Below, piece after piece: positions 18,556 to 27,829 of a stretch of DNA of 64,000 nt. The DNA is from an uncultured Clostridia bacterium. Lineage in GTDB: Bacteria > Bacillota > Clostridia > TANB77 > CAG-508. The stretch lies in contig CAKOTX010000002.1 in the NCBI GenBank assembly GCA_934120315.1, positions 62,001 to 126,000 of the forward strand, given 5' to 3'. Every line of letters begins with the position of its first letter. The stretch's first letter is position 1. The notes under the pieces were generated by a model. The model made no database searches, was not told where the DNA came from, and saw nothing but the letters and a program-made list of their open reading frames with translations. Position numbers and translations under genes: made by a program.

Positions 18556-19668
18556 ATGAAAAAATATTATTTTACATCTGAAAGTGTAACTGAAGGACAT
18601 CCAGATAAATTATGTGATTATATTTCGGATACAATATTAGATGAAGCATTAAAACAAGACAGATATTCAAGAGTGGCAGTAGAAACATTTGCATCTGCAA
18701 ATCAAATAACAATTGCAGGACAATTAACAACAAATGCTAAATTAGATATAGAAAAAATAGTTAGAAATAGAATTAAAGAAATTGGTTATGATGATGCCAA
18801 ATTAGATATAGATTATAGAACTTGCAAAATAGATATTAATATAACAAAACAGAGTTCAGATATAGCACAAGGTGTAGATATTGGAGGTGCTGGAGATCAA
18901 GGAATTATGTTCGGATATGCTTCTGACGAAACAGAAGAATATATGCCTTTTGCAATATCAATGGCACATAAGTTAGCTAGAAGATTAACAGTTGTGCGTA
19001 AAATGGGAATATTACCATATCTAAGACCAGATGGAAAGACACAAGTAACTGTTGAATATGAAGGAGATAAAGTAAAAAGAATTGATACTATATTGATTTC
19101 TACACAACATAATGCAAATGTTGATATGGATGCATTAATTACAGATATTAAAGATAAAGTAATAAATGCAGTAATACCTGAAAAATATTTGGATGAAAAT
19201 ACAAAATATTATATTAATCCAACAGGAAGATTTGTAATTGGAGGACCTTTAGGGGATACAGGATTAACTGGAAGAAAAATTATAGTAGACACATATGGTG
19301 GCTATGCACGTCATGGCGGAGGAGCTTTTTCTGGAAAAGATGCTACAAAAGTAGATAGGAGTGCTGCATATATGTTACGTCATATTGCTAAAAACGTTGT
19401 AGCAAATGGATATGCAAAAAAATGTGAATTACAAGTTGCATATGCAATTGGTGTAGAACAACCAATGTCAATATTTGTAGATACATTTGGAACAAATACA
19501 ATTCCAGAAGACGAGATAGAAGAAATCATTAAAAGAAATTTTGATTTGACACCAAAAGGAATTATAGAATATTTAGGTTTACGTGAACCAATATTTACAA
19601 AAACAACAAATTATGGACATTTTGGAAAGCCAGAATTACCATGGGAAAAAATTATCGAATTAAAGTAA
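18556..19668 (+). CDS. metK: S-adenosylmethionine synthetase
   Basis: 370 residues, slightly short for the family (380-400). Motifs: [13 protein letters not shown] (N-terminal His), [12 protein letters not shown] and [19 protein letters not shown], the methionine/ATP and phosphate-binding loops. It makes SAM from methionine and ATP, serving the three radical-SAM proteins and methyltransferases encoded here. Regulated by the SAM-I riboswitch. RBS TAGGAGG. Confidence 0.97.
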   Translation: MKKYYFTSESVTEGHPDKLCDYISDTILDEALKQDRYSRVAVETFASANQITIAGQLTTNAKLDIEKIVRNRIKEIGYDDAKLDIDYRTCKIDINITKQSSDIAQGVDIGGAGDQGIMFGYASDETEEYMPFAISMAHKLARRLTVVRKMGILPYLRPDGKTQVTVEYEGDKVKRIDTILISTQHNANVDMDALITDIKDKVINAVIPEKYLDENTKYYINPTGRFVIGGPLGDTGLTGRKIIVDTYGGYARHGGGAFSGKDATKVDRSAAYMLRHIAKNVVANGYAKKCELQVAYAIGVEQPMSIFVDTFGTNTIPEDEIEEIIKRNFDLTPKGIIEYLGLREPIFTKTTNYGHFGKPELPWEKIIELK

Positions 19669-19715
19669 CAAAAAAATATTAAATTCATAGAATAGCCATA
19701 AGGAGGAAAATAGGT

Positions 19716-20072
19716 ATGGAGAATTTTATTATAAATTCTATACTTTGGGTACTTGCTCTTTATGGCTTATTTGAATTGATTAGACAAATTATATATATGA
19801 TTACATATACAAATATGAAAGCAGACGGAATTTATATTATTATAGCAGTTAAGAATCAAGAAGAAAGAATTGAAGGATTTTTGCGTTCAGTATTATTTAA
19901 GATATTATATGGAAAGGAAGAAAATATTAAAGATATTATTGTAACAGACTTGAATTCAACTGATAAAACTAAAGAGATAATTAATAAAATGTCAACAGAT
20001 TATGAGTGTGTAAAAATTATAAATTGGAAAGAATGTAAACAGCTTATAGACAATATAGATGAAACCGATTGA
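19716..20072 (+). CDS. Small membrane-anchored protein, glycosyltransferase-2-like
   Basis: 118 residues, not firmly recognised. An N-terminal transmembrane helix (about 5-28) precedes a soluble part resembling the start of a GT-A fold (YIIIAVKNQEERIEGFLRSV ... DIIVTDLNSTDKTKEI, with D-x-N-S-x-D like the nucleotide-sugar-binding DDGSTD). The rest of a catalytic domain is absent, so it is unlikely to be an active enzyme alone. RBS AAGGAGG. Follows metK by 47 bp. Confidence 0.65.
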   Translation: MENFIINSILWVLALYGLFELIRQIIYMITYTNMKADGIYIIIAVKNQEERIEGFLRSVLFKILYGKEENIKDIIVTDLNSTDKTKEIINKMSTDYECVKIINWKECKQLIDNIDETD

Positions 20073-20097
20073 TTTATGGGGCGTATTGTATTATAAT
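20069..20097 (+). promoter_or_regulatory. Promoter of the PflX-like radical SAM gene
   Basis: TTGATT (20069-20074), 17-bp spacer, TATAAT (20092-20097), overlapping the end of the preceding gene. Confidence 0.7.
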
Positions 20098-20123
20098 AAT
20101 ATACATAATGAAAGGAAATAGAA

Positions 20124-21009
20124 ATGGAAGAACTAATAAGATGTGAAATTTGTCCTCATAAATGTGGAATAGATAGAACTAAATATCCAGGAAGATGTAA
20201 ATCAACAGATAAAATAAAAATTGCATTATATTCTACACACAATTTTGAAGAACCTTGCATTTCAGGTGAGAATCGGTTCTGGGACGATATTCTTCTCTAA
20301 CTGTAATATGAACTGCATATTTTGTCAAAATTATGAAATAAGCCAACTTGGAAAGGGAAAAGAGATAACAATAGAAGAGCTTGCAGATATAATGATAAAA
20401 CAACAAGAAAAAGGAGTAGAAAATATTAATCTAGTAACTCCAACAAGTTATGCATTACATATAATAGAAGCAATAAAAATAGCAAGAAAAAAAGGATTAT
20501 ATATTCCAATTGTTTATAATACAAATGGTTATGAAAATGTAGAGACTTTAAAAATGCTTGAAGGTTATATAGATATATATTTGCCAGATTTAAAATATTT
20601 TTATGATGAATTAGGAAAAGAATATTCTAAGGTTAATAACTATTTTGAAGTTGCAACAAAAGCAATAAAAGAAATGTATAGACAAGTTGGAATCCCAAAA
20701 TTAGATGATAACGGAATAATGAAAAAGGGATTAATGATAAGACATTTAATTTTACCAAATCAAGTAGAAAATAGTAAACAAGTTTTGAAGTGGATAAAAG
20801 AAAATATAGACAATAATGTTTTTGTAAGTGTTATGGCACAATATTTTCCAACATATAAAGCAAAAGAAATTGAAGGATTAAATAGAAAGCTAACTAAAGG
20901 AGAATATGAAGAAGTAGAAAATTATTTATATGACTTAGATCTTGAAAATGGCTATATTCAGGAACTTGGAGAACATGAGGAAGAATATGTGCCAAAGTGG
21001 GAAATTTAG
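20124..21009 (+). CDS. PflX-like radical SAM protein, interrupted by +1 shift at CGG
   Basis: Reads as 294 residues if one base is skipped. The ATG frame from 20124 gives RCEICPHKCGIDR and STHNFEEPCISGEN, then CGG at 20274-20276 in frame, then a stop shortly after. Skipping the C of CGG gives GGT TCT GGG and the expected GSGTIFFSNCNMNCIFCQNYE, holding the radical-SAM C-x3-C-x2-C (about residues 60-67). The remaining ~235 residues are intact. It matches the PflX/COG1313 family of pyruvate formate-lyase-activase homologs, whose substrate is uncertain. The break is one of four identical ones in the window. It could be a recent mutation or error, but recoding is preferred. Confidence 0.8.
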
Positions 21010-21010
21010 C

Positions 21011-21039
21011 TAGACAATGAAAAAAAGATGTGTTATACT
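21011..21039 (+). promoter_or_regulatory. Promoter of the ThyX-like gene
   Basis: TAGACA (21011-21016), 17-bp spacer, TATACT (21034-21039) with an extended TGT just upstream. Confidence 0.7.
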
Positions 21040-21100
21040 TTCATCAAGTTGTAAATAGTTACAGCCAAGCATAAATATGTGTGAAAGGAGTACAACACAA

Positions 21101-22246
21101 ATGAAAATCGAAGTAATAGCATCAACAAAAGTAGGGTATGCATTACCAAAAGAAGAGGCCTTAGATTTTTCTGGAAAATCAGCAGGAATCTGTTATTTAC
21201 CTGATACATTGGAAACATTGTTTGCAGAGCCTGCTGAAAAAACTCAAAGAAGAGTAAATGGAAATCTCAAATCTGGCCATCACAGTGTATTTGGACATGC
21301 GACTTATAATTTGAGCTTAGAAGGAATTCCCAAGATTCTTGCAATGGTTTTAAATAATGAAAAGATGTATAATACCTCTGAAAAATCTGCAAGATATACC
21401 AAAATGGAGCCTTCACCTCAAGAAAAAAAATTGTACGAAAAGTGGATTGAAATTTATGCAAAACAAATTGCAAAAGAATATCCTCAATTTGATGAAAAAC
21501 GTGTAAAAAAACTAGCACAAGAAAATGCAAGATACTTAATTAGTGTTTTTACACCTGCAACGATAATGGAATATACAGTTAATTTTGGACAATTGAATTA
21601 CATTATTAACTGGGCTAAAGATTATATTGCAGAAGAACCTGATAATAGTTTTTCTATCAAATTAAAACAAGTATTTAAAGAATTCTTGGAAGTTATGCCT
21701 GATGTAGAAGTTGAAGGACTTGATTCTAGAATTAAAGGAAGAAAGTTTTCAATTTTTGCACAAAGAAAGCATAGAAAAGAAGAATTCGGAGAAAATTATT
21801 GTACAACATATTTGGCAAGTTTTGCAGAACTTGCACAGGCTCAAAGACATAGAACCTTGAAGTATGAGATGACATTACTTGATGAACCTAAGTACTATAT
21901 TCCGCCTATTATTAGGAAGACTGAATTAGAGGAAGAATGGCTTAAAGATATTTCTTCTTTAAAAGAGTTTTATCCTCAAGGAATGTTGGTACAAGTAAAT
22001 GAAAGAGGTTCGATTGAGGATTTTGTACTTAAATGTACAGAACGTTTATGTGGTGCTGCTCAATTGGAAATTATGGAACAAACTCAAGAGATTATGAAAA
22101 AGTATTTGAATGCTGTAAAAGATGAAAAAGAATTGTATGAGTATTTGTTGCCATATTCTAAAGGGGCACGTTGTACATTTCCTGGCTGGAAATGCAGTTC
22201 GCCTTGTGTATTTGGCGGAAAAAATGCAATGAATAGAAAAGTGTAA
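21101..22246 (+). CDS. ThyX-family (FAD-dependent thymidylate synthase-like) protein, double length
   Basis: 381 residues; ThyX is usually 210-260. ATG 21101 sits 10 nt after AAAGGAG; an upstream ATG at 21077 precedes that site. The C-terminal half contains AQAQRHRTLKYEM (about 247-259), resembling the ThyX RHR-x-S signature. The N-terminal half contains GHHSVFGHATYNLSLEGI and SEKSARYTKM (about 62-105), which look like another ThyX unit whose RHR is replaced by NNE. ThyX methylates dUMP using methylene-THF, FAD and NADPH. It may be a fused pseudo-dimer with one degenerate half. Catalytic activity is not certain. Confidence 0.7.
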   Translation: MKIEVIASTKVGYALPKEEALDFSGKSAGICYLPDTLETLFAEPAEKTQRRVNGNLKSGHHSVFGHATYNLSLEGIPKILAMVLNNEKMYNTSEKSARYTKMEPSPQEKKLYEKWIEIYAKQIAKEYPQFDEKRVKKLAQENARYLISVFTPATIMEYTVNFGQLNYIINWAKDYIAEEPDNSFSIKLKQVFKEFLEVMPDVEVEGLDSRIKGRKFSIFAQRKHRKEEFGENYCTTYLASFAELAQAQRHRTLKYEMTLLDEPKYYIPPIIRKTELEEEWLKDISSLKEFYPQGMLVQVNERGSIEDFVLKCTERLCGAAQLEIMEQTQEIMKKYLNAVKDEKELYEYLLPYSKGARCTFPGWKCSSPCVFGGKNAMNRKV

Positions 22247-22250
22247 ATAT

Positions 22251-22312
22251 TGCGAAAATGGGGTCGGTCCTTAAATTCACATGCGAATTTAAGGGCCGAT
22301 CTCATTTTCGCA
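22251..22312 (+). repeat. Dispersed hairpin element, copy 1 (long form)
   Basis: A near-perfect palindrome with outer arms TGCGAAAATG (22251-22260) and CATTTTCGCA (22303-22312). Inner arms contain GGTCGGTCCTTAAATTC and its imperfect complement. It shares the GGTCGGTCC/GGACCGACC core with copies at 29972, 30825, 54281 and 58274. It lies between the ThyX-like gene and splB and may double as a terminator. Confidence 0.85.
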
Positions 22313-22359
22313 TAAAAAAAAGCGACTTGGAAAACATATAAAAAAAGGAGAGATTTTAT

Positions 22360-23358
22360 ATGTTTAAACCACAAGCTATTTTTTATGAAAAAGAAATAAT
22401 TAATTATCCATTAGGAAAACAATTAATGGAACAATACAAAGATGTACCAAAATCTGAAATAGAAAATCATAATAACATAGAAGAGATGAGAAAAAAACAA
22501 AATTCAGAATTTCCAAATATGAAAAGAAATTTGATTATAGGAGTTAGGAAAACACATAAATTTGTAGAGAATCACAAAACATCAGATTATTTAGTTCCAT
22601 ATACATCTTCTGGATGTACTGCAATGTGTATGTATTGTTATTTAGTTTGTAATTATAATAAATGTGCTTATTTAAGGCTATTTGTAAATAGAGAGCAAAT
22701 GTTAGAAAAAATAATTAAAGTTGCAAATGCAAGTGAGAAAAAATTAACATTTGAAATTGGAAGTAATAGTGATTTGATATTAGAAAATACAATTACAGGA
22801 AATTTAGAGTGGACAATAGAAAATTTTGCAAAAACAGAAAAAGGATTTTTAACATTACCAACCAAATTTGATATGGTTGATGAGATTTTGCCTTTGCAAC
22901 ATAATGGAAAAATAATTATAAGAATGAGTGTAAATCCAGAAGAAATTATAAACAAAGTAGAATTTGGAACTTCAAGGTTAAAAGGAAGAATTGGAGCAAT
23001 CAATAAATTAGCAGAGGCAGGATATAAAGTAGGGATATTAATAGCACCTGTCATACTAGTAGATGGATGGCAAAAACTATATTCAGATTTGATTAAAAGG
23101 TTAAATGAGGAACTATCAGAAAAGGTAAAAAGAAATGCTTTTTTTGAAATTATTTTGATGACATATAGCTATGTTCACACAAGAATAAATGAAGAAGCTT
23201 TTCCAAATGCTATCAATTTGTATAATAAAGATTTAATGACAGGAAGAGGTAATGGAAAATATGGATATAAGGAAGGAGTAAGAATAGAAGCAGAGAAATA
23301 TTTGAGAGAAGAAATGAAAAAATATTTTCCTAGTAATAGAATTGCATGTATAGTATAA
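22360..23358 (+). CDS. splB: Spore photoproduct lyase homolog
   Basis: 332 residues, the family length. Motifs typical of SplB: RNLIIGVRKTHKF, the radical-SAM C-x3-C-x2-C in SSGCTAMCMYCYL (Cys 86, 90, 93), RLFVNREQ, and HNGKIIIRMSVNPEEIINKVEFGTS. SplB repairs the spore-specific thymine dimer in germinating spores. The position of the hydrogen-donor cysteine (Cys141 of B. subtilis, in E-A-S-C-T-S-D) reads E-I-G-S-N-S-D here, so that Cys is Ser135. RBS AAAGGAGAG. Preceded by a hairpin element. Confidence 0.88.
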   Translation: MFKPQAIFYEKEIINYPLGKQLMEQYKDVPKSEIENHNNIEEMRKKQNSEFPNMKRNLIIGVRKTHKFVENHKTSDYLVPYTSSGCTAMCMYCYLVCNYNKCAYLRLFVNREQMLEKIIKVANASEKKLTFEIGSNSDLILENTITGNLEWTIENFAKTEKGFLTLPTKFDMVDEILPLQHNGKIIIRMSVNPEEIINKVEFGTSRLKGRIGAINKLAEAGYKVGILIAPVILVDGWQKLYSDLIKRLNEELSEKVKRNAFFEIILMTYSYVHTRINEEAFPNAINLYNKDLMTGRGNGKYGYKEGVRIEAEKYLREEMKKYFPSNRIACIV

Positions 23359-23373
23359 AATTTCCTAAAACAC

Positions 23374-23402
23374 TTGAAAAGTACGCCAAAACAATGTAAA
23401 AT
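23374..23402 (+). promoter_or_regulatory. Promoter of pth
   Basis: TTGAAA (23374-23379), 17-bp spacer, TAAAAT (23397-23402); an overlapping TATAAT lies at 23402-23407. Confidence 0.6.
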
Positions 23403-23435
23403 ATAATAGAGAAAAAATGGAAAAGAGGGCAAAAA

Positions 23436-23993
23436 ATGTATTTGATTGTAGGATTAGGAAATCCGGAAGCAGAATATGGAAAAACAAGACATAATATGGG
23501 ATTTAATACTATAAATAAAATTGCTACTAAATATAATATAGATGTAACTAAAACAAAATTCCAAGGTCTAAATGGTACTGGAATAATCGAAGGAAAAAAA
23601 GTAGTATTATTAAAACCACAGACATATATGAACTTAAGTGGTGAAAGTGTAAAGCCATTTGTAGATTTTTATAAAATTGAAAAAGAAAATATATTAGTAA
23701 TATATGATGATATGGATATAGAACCAGGGAAAATAAAGATAAGAAAAAAAGGTAGCAGTGGCGGACATAATGGAATGAAATCAATTATTCAAATGATAGG
23801 AACAGAAGATTTTCCAAGAATAAGAATTGGAATAGGAAGACCTGAACATAATGGAGATGAAATTAACCATGTAATAGGTGCTATTCCAGAGGAACAGATT
23901 CCATTACTTGACGAAGGAACAGAAAAAGCTAAAGAGGCAGTAATCGAAATATTAAAAAATGGAATAGATATTGCAATGAATAAATTCAATTAG
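23436..23993 (+). CDS. pth: Peptidyl-tRNA hydrolase
   Basis: 185 residues, standard. Contains LIVGLGNPEAEYGKTRHNMGF with the catalytic His, LLKPQTYMNLSGESV and the DDMDIEPGKIKIRKKGSSGGHNGMKS motif. Recycles peptidyl-tRNA released by stalled ribosomes, of interest given the proposed hard-to-read CGG codon. Starts a run with rng and rimO; 12 bp to rng. Confidence 0.97.
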   Translation: MYLIVGLGNPEAEYGKTRHNMGFNTINKIATKYNIDVTKTKFQGLNGTGIIEGKKVVLLKPQTYMNLSGESVKPFVDFYKIEKENILVIYDDMDIEPGKIKIRKKGSSGGHNGMKSIIQMIGTEDFPRIRIGIGRPEHNGDEINHVIGAIPEEQIPLLDEGTEKAKEAVIEILKNGIDIAMNKFN

Positions 23994-24005
23994 AAAGGTA
24001 AAGAC

Positions 24006-25181
24006 ATGATAGAATTAATAGTAAACAAAAAAGAAGATTCAAAGATAATTGCTATTTTAGAAAACGGCAAATTAGTAGAAATATATGAAGAAAATAAAGA
24101 AAATATAAAAGCGAGAAATGAAGGGAATATTTATTTAGGAATAGTAAAAGATATTGTACCTGGAATGCAAGCGGCATTTGTAGATATAGGAACAGAAAAA
24201 AATAGTTTTATACATGTAAAAGATGTTATTCCTCAGGTTGATGAAAAAATAGAAAAAAGACCTAATGTAAAAATTAGGGATGTTTTAAAACCAAATCAAA
24301 AAATGTTGATACAAATTCAAAAAGACAGTAATGACAAAAAAGGTGCAAGAACATCAACTCATGTAAAATTAACTGGAAAATATTTAATACTTATGCCTAA
24401 TACTAATATTGTAACAATTTCTCAAAAAATAGTAGATGAAAAGGAAAAGCAAAGATTATTAGATATAATAAAATCAGAATTGCCAGAAAATACAGGAGTA
24501 ATATTAAGAACTGCTGCCGAAAAGAAATCAAGAGAAGAATTAAAAGGAGATTTGGAACAATTAATAAAAAAATGGAATAAGATTAAAGCAAAATTTGAAA
24601 AGGGAACTGACAAACCAGAATTATTATATCAAAGCCCAAGTATTATAGAAAAAATGATATTAGATTTACCAGAAGATAGAATAGAAAGAATAGAAGTAAA
24701 TGATCAAAAAGAATGTGATGAAATAAAGCAAATATTGGATGATGTAAATGAAAATATCAAGATAGAAAAAGAAGAAAATTTGTTAGAGAAATATGAGTTA
24801 GAAAAACAAATAGAAAAATCAAAACAAAGAAAAATATGGTTAAATTGTGGAGGATTTATTACAATAGATCCAACAGAAGCACTAGTTGCAATAGATGTAA
24901 ACTCAGGAAAATTCACAGGAAAAAGTACATTGGAAGACACTATATATAAAGTAAATTATGAAGCAACATTAGAAATTGCAAGACAATTAAGATTAAGAGA
25001 TATAGGTGGAATAATAATAATAGATTATATAGATATGTTAAAAGAAGAAAATAAAGAAAAAATAGAAAAACTTTTAAAAGAAACATTAAAATCAGATAGA
25101 GCCAAAACACAAGTGGAAGGATTTACGAAATTGAATTTAATGGAATTAACAAGAAAGCATATCTGTAGTCATAATAGTTAG
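24006..25181 (+). CDS. rng: Ribonuclease G/E family protein, C-terminally short
   Basis: 391 residues; RNase G is usually about 460-490. It has the embedded S1 domain (GNIYLGIVKDIVPGMQAAFVDIG, about 38-105), the FDF-type core, and the catalytic DNase-I-like Asp pair (ALVAIDVNSGKF Asp ~297; IIIIDYIDM Asp ~340). It ends KLNLMELTRKHICSHNS, where the family normally continues into the C-x2-C zinc-link and small domain used for tetramerisation. No frameshift that restores a longer product is seen; rimO starts 10 bp later. Single-strand rRNA/mRNA endonuclease. Confidence 0.9.
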   Translation: MIELIVNKKEDSKIIAILENGKLVEIYEENKENIKARNEGNIYLGIVKDIVPGMQAAFVDIGTEKNSFIHVKDVIPQVDEKIEKRPNVKIRDVLKPNQKMLIQIQKDSNDKKGARTSTHVKLTGKYLILMPNTNIVTISQKIVDEKEKQRLLDIIKSELPENTGVILRTAAEKKSREELKGDLEQLIKKWNKIKAKFEKGTDKPELLYQSPSIIEKMILDLPEDRIERIEVNDQKECDEIKQILDDVNENIKIEKEENLLEKYELEKQIEKSKQRKIWLNCGGFITIDPTEALVAIDVNSGKFTGKSTLEDTIYKVNYEATLEIARQLRLRDIGGIIIIDYIDMLKEENKEKIEKLLKETLKSDRAKTQVEGFTKLNLMELTRKHICSHNS

Positions 25182-25191
25182 GAGAATAATA

Positions 25192-26550
25192 GTGAAAGTA
25201 GGATTTATATCATTAGGATGTAGTAAAAATTTAATAGATACAGAAATTGCAATTGGACATTTTAAAAATAATCAATATGAAATAGTGAATAACCCAGAAA
25301 AAGCAGATATCATAGTAATAAATACATGCGGATTTATTGAGTCTGCAAAGGAAGAAGCTATTAATACAATATTAGAAATGGCTGAATATAAAAAGAAAAA
25401 TTGTAAATATCTAATCGCAATGGGTTGTTTAGTTCAAAGATATTATGATGAATTAGTCAAAGCTCTTCCTGAAGTGGATTTATTCATAAAGATTGATGAG
25501 TACAACAAGATGTGGGAAAAAATTGAAAAATTAGTAAAAGAAAATATCAGAGAAGAAAGTACAACACATACAAGTAATAAAATAACTGAAATAAAGCCAT
25601 TACCAATGCCAACATATAATGAATTTTATGAAAGAGTTGTAACTACTGGAAAAAACTATGCTTATTTGAAAATTGGAGAAGGATGTAGTAACAGATGTAC
25701 ATATTGTGCAATTCCATATATTAGAGGTCCATTTGTTAGCAGAAAAATGGAAGAAATCATAGAAGAAGCCAAAATGTTAGCAAGTAAAGGAATAAAAGAA
25801 TTGATTGTAATTGCTCAGGATACTACTAAATATGGTGTTGATATTTATGGAGAACCAAGATTGCCAGAATTGTTACAAGCATTATCAAAAATTCCTGAAA
25901 TTCATTGGATAAGATTTTTATATTCTTATCCAGAAGGAATAACAGATAAATTAATAGAAACAGTAAAAAATAATGATAAGATTTGTAAATATTTTGACAT
26001 TCCAATCCAACATATATCTAATTCAATATTAAAGAAAATGAATAGAAGAACAAATAAAGAACAAATAGAAGGATTGATATCAAAATTAAGAAAAGAAATT
26101 CCAGATGTAACATTACGTACAAGCTTGATTGTAGGATTTCCAGGTGAAACAGAAAAAGATTTTGAAGAATTAAGGAAATTTGTAAAAAAAGCTAAATTCG
26201 ATAAATTAGGTGCATTTATGTATTCAAAAGAAGAAGGAACACCAGCTGCAAGATTGCCAGAACAAATACATGGAAATACTAAAAAAGCAAGATATAATAA
26301 AATAATGGCAATCCAACAAAAAATATCAAAAGAAAACCTTGAGAAAAAGATAGGAAAAGTTTATGAAGCTTTAATTGAAGATGTTTCATTTGATGGAAAA
26401 TACTTAATAGGTAGAACAAAACAAGATGTTCCAGAAGAAGATGGAATTATATACATAAAAAATGCAGGATTAACAAATATGGTAAATAAATTTGTTAATG
26501 TAGAAATTACAGATGTTAAAGATTATGATTTAATTGGAAAATTAATATAA
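25192..26550 (+). CDS. rimO: Ribosomal protein S12 methylthiotransferase RimO
   Basis: 452 residues. N-terminal MTTase domain (KVGFISLGCSKNLIDTE, VINTCGFIESAKEEA) with its iron-sulfur cysteines, radical-SAM motif C-x3-C-x2-C in GEGCSNRCTYCAIP (about 160-167), and a C-terminal TRAM domain. It methylthiolates S12 Asp88. Start GTG 25192 after TAGGAG. Follows rng closely in one operon. Confidence 0.96.
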   Translation: MKVGFISLGCSKNLIDTEIAIGHFKNNQYEIVNNPEKADIIVINTCGFIESAKEEAINTILEMAEYKKKNCKYLIAMGCLVQRYYDELVKALPEVDLFIKIDEYNKMWEKIEKLVKENIREESTTHTSNKITEIKPLPMPTYNEFYERVVTTGKNYAYLKIGEGCSNRCTYCAIPYIRGPFVSRKMEEIIEEAKMLASKGIKELIVIAQDTTKYGVDIYGEPRLPELLQALSKIPEIHWIRFLYSYPEGITDKLIETVKNNDKICKYFDIPIQHISNSILKKMNRRTNKEQIEGLISKLRKEIPDVTLRTSLIVGFPGETEKDFEELRKFVKKAKFDKLGAFMYSKEEGTPAARLPEQIHGNTKKARYNKIMAIQQKISKENLEKKIGKVYEALIEDVSFDGKYLIGRTKQDVPEEDGIIYIKNAGLTNMVNKFVNVEITDVKDYDLIGKLI

Positions 26551-26561
26551 GGAGGTTCAAA

Positions 26562-27812
26562 ATGGAAGGAAAAACAGAACAATATACATTTGGGCCAGAA
26601 GAAAAAGAAATACTTGAAAAATTGAACACTGTTGAAAGCAGTGTAGGAGAGTACATACAAACAAAATATCAGAGAGAACTAATTGCTACAAAGTATTATT
26701 CAGAACTTGTTATAAATACTCCTAAAGGTGAATTAACATTTAATGATGTATTTATAACAGCTGAACAGGATTCTAATGGAGAAATTGCTTATCATTTTCG
26801 TTGGATTGTAGAAAATGAAAATGGAGAGAAGTCAATAGAAGAAAGAATGGTAATTGATTCTAATGGAAAAGTTTTTACAAATGGAGGACTTAAAGATTAT
26901 TTAGAGAATTCTGAAATAGATATTGAAGAACTTTTTGCACAAAATGATATTGAAAAAGGAAGATTAAAGGGAATATCAGAGAAGGCAGAAGAAAAAGATA
27001 TTAGTAAAAGATTAGAGCAAAATTCTGAAAAAGAAAATGAAGGCAAAAGCGAAGAAGATGAAATAGATGAAGAACTAAAAGAGCAAGGGCAAGACTTAGA
27101 ATTAACTAAAATCAGAAAAATAAAAGATTTGCATGTTGCAGAAAGAATGCCAGAAGTATTCGGAGGAGCAGAAGAACATGCTCAAGCATTTTCAAGAAAA
27201 TTAAATAGATTTGTAATGATTGAAAAAGTAAATGGAAAATGGCAATTGAATGAAAATGTTGAACCAGCTAAAATGACATGGAAATCAATAATAAGCATTG
27301 ATGAACAAGGAGAAAGTATTGAAAGAAAAGTCCCTTATGCATTAATGAAAACAAATAGAGAAGACAAAGAAATTGCTGTAAATATAGGACAATATGGAGA
27401 AATCAGTATAGAAACAGTGGATGTGTTGCCATGTCAAGAAAGAGTTGCAAGAGGAGTAAGAGAAGACGGACAAGGGCAAGAAGGTGAAGAAAGTTCACAG
27501 ATAAGAAGAGAATTTAATACTAATGGAAAAGAATATACACATGAGTTAGCACATCAAGTTGAAAATGTAAAAAATGCCGAAAAAGAAGCAGGTCAAGAAG
27601 TGGATATGCAAATATTAGAATCTGATTATATTCCTAATACAGACACTACATGGAAAGAACTTATGGAGAAAACAGGAGATTCATTGCCAAATTTAGTTGA
27701 AAGATATAATAATGAAGTATCTAAGAGTGGTGGAAAAGAAGAACCTAAGAGTATTATACAAAGAATTATAGATGATTACCAAATGGTATTTCATGAACAT
27801 AGAAGACATTAA
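26562..27812 (+). CDS. Uncharacterised acidic protein
   Basis: 416 residues, not recognised. Strongly acidic and hydrophilic, with no signal peptide or membrane segment. A Glu/Lys-rich linker (about 140-185) separates an N-terminal part with beta-like segments (TPKGELTFNDVFITAEQD, YHFRWIVENENGEKS) from a second part (HVAERMPEVFGGAEEHAQAFSRKLNRFV). The C-terminal half has TNGKEYTHELAHQVENV and ends FHEHRRH. RBS AAGGAGG 6 nt after the rimO stop. Cytosolic by appearance; function unknown. Confidence 0.8.
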   Translation: MEGKTEQYTFGPEEKEILEKLNTVESSVGEYIQTKYQRELIATKYYSELVINTPKGELTFNDVFITAEQDSNGEIAYHFRWIVENENGEKSIEERMVIDSNGKVFTNGGLKDYLENSEIDIEELFAQNDIEKGRLKGISEKAEEKDISKRLEQNSEKENEGKSEEDEIDEELKEQGQDLELTKIRKIKDLHVAERMPEVFGGAEEHAQAFSRKLNRFVMIEKVNGKWQLNENVEPAKMTWKSIISIDEQGESIERKVPYALMKTNREDKEIAVNIGQYGEISIETVDVLPCQERVARGVREDGQGQEGEESSQIRREFNTNGKEYTHELAHQVENVKNAEKEAGQEVDMQILESDYIPNTDTTWKELMEKTGDSLPNLVERYNNEVSKSGGKEEPKSIIQRIIDDYQMVFHEHRRH

Positions 27813-27829
27813 AAAAAGGAAGTAAAATA

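Noticed and set aside
25150..25195. Frameshift at the end of rng
   Set aside because: No CGG and no alternative frame continues the family sequence before rimO begins.
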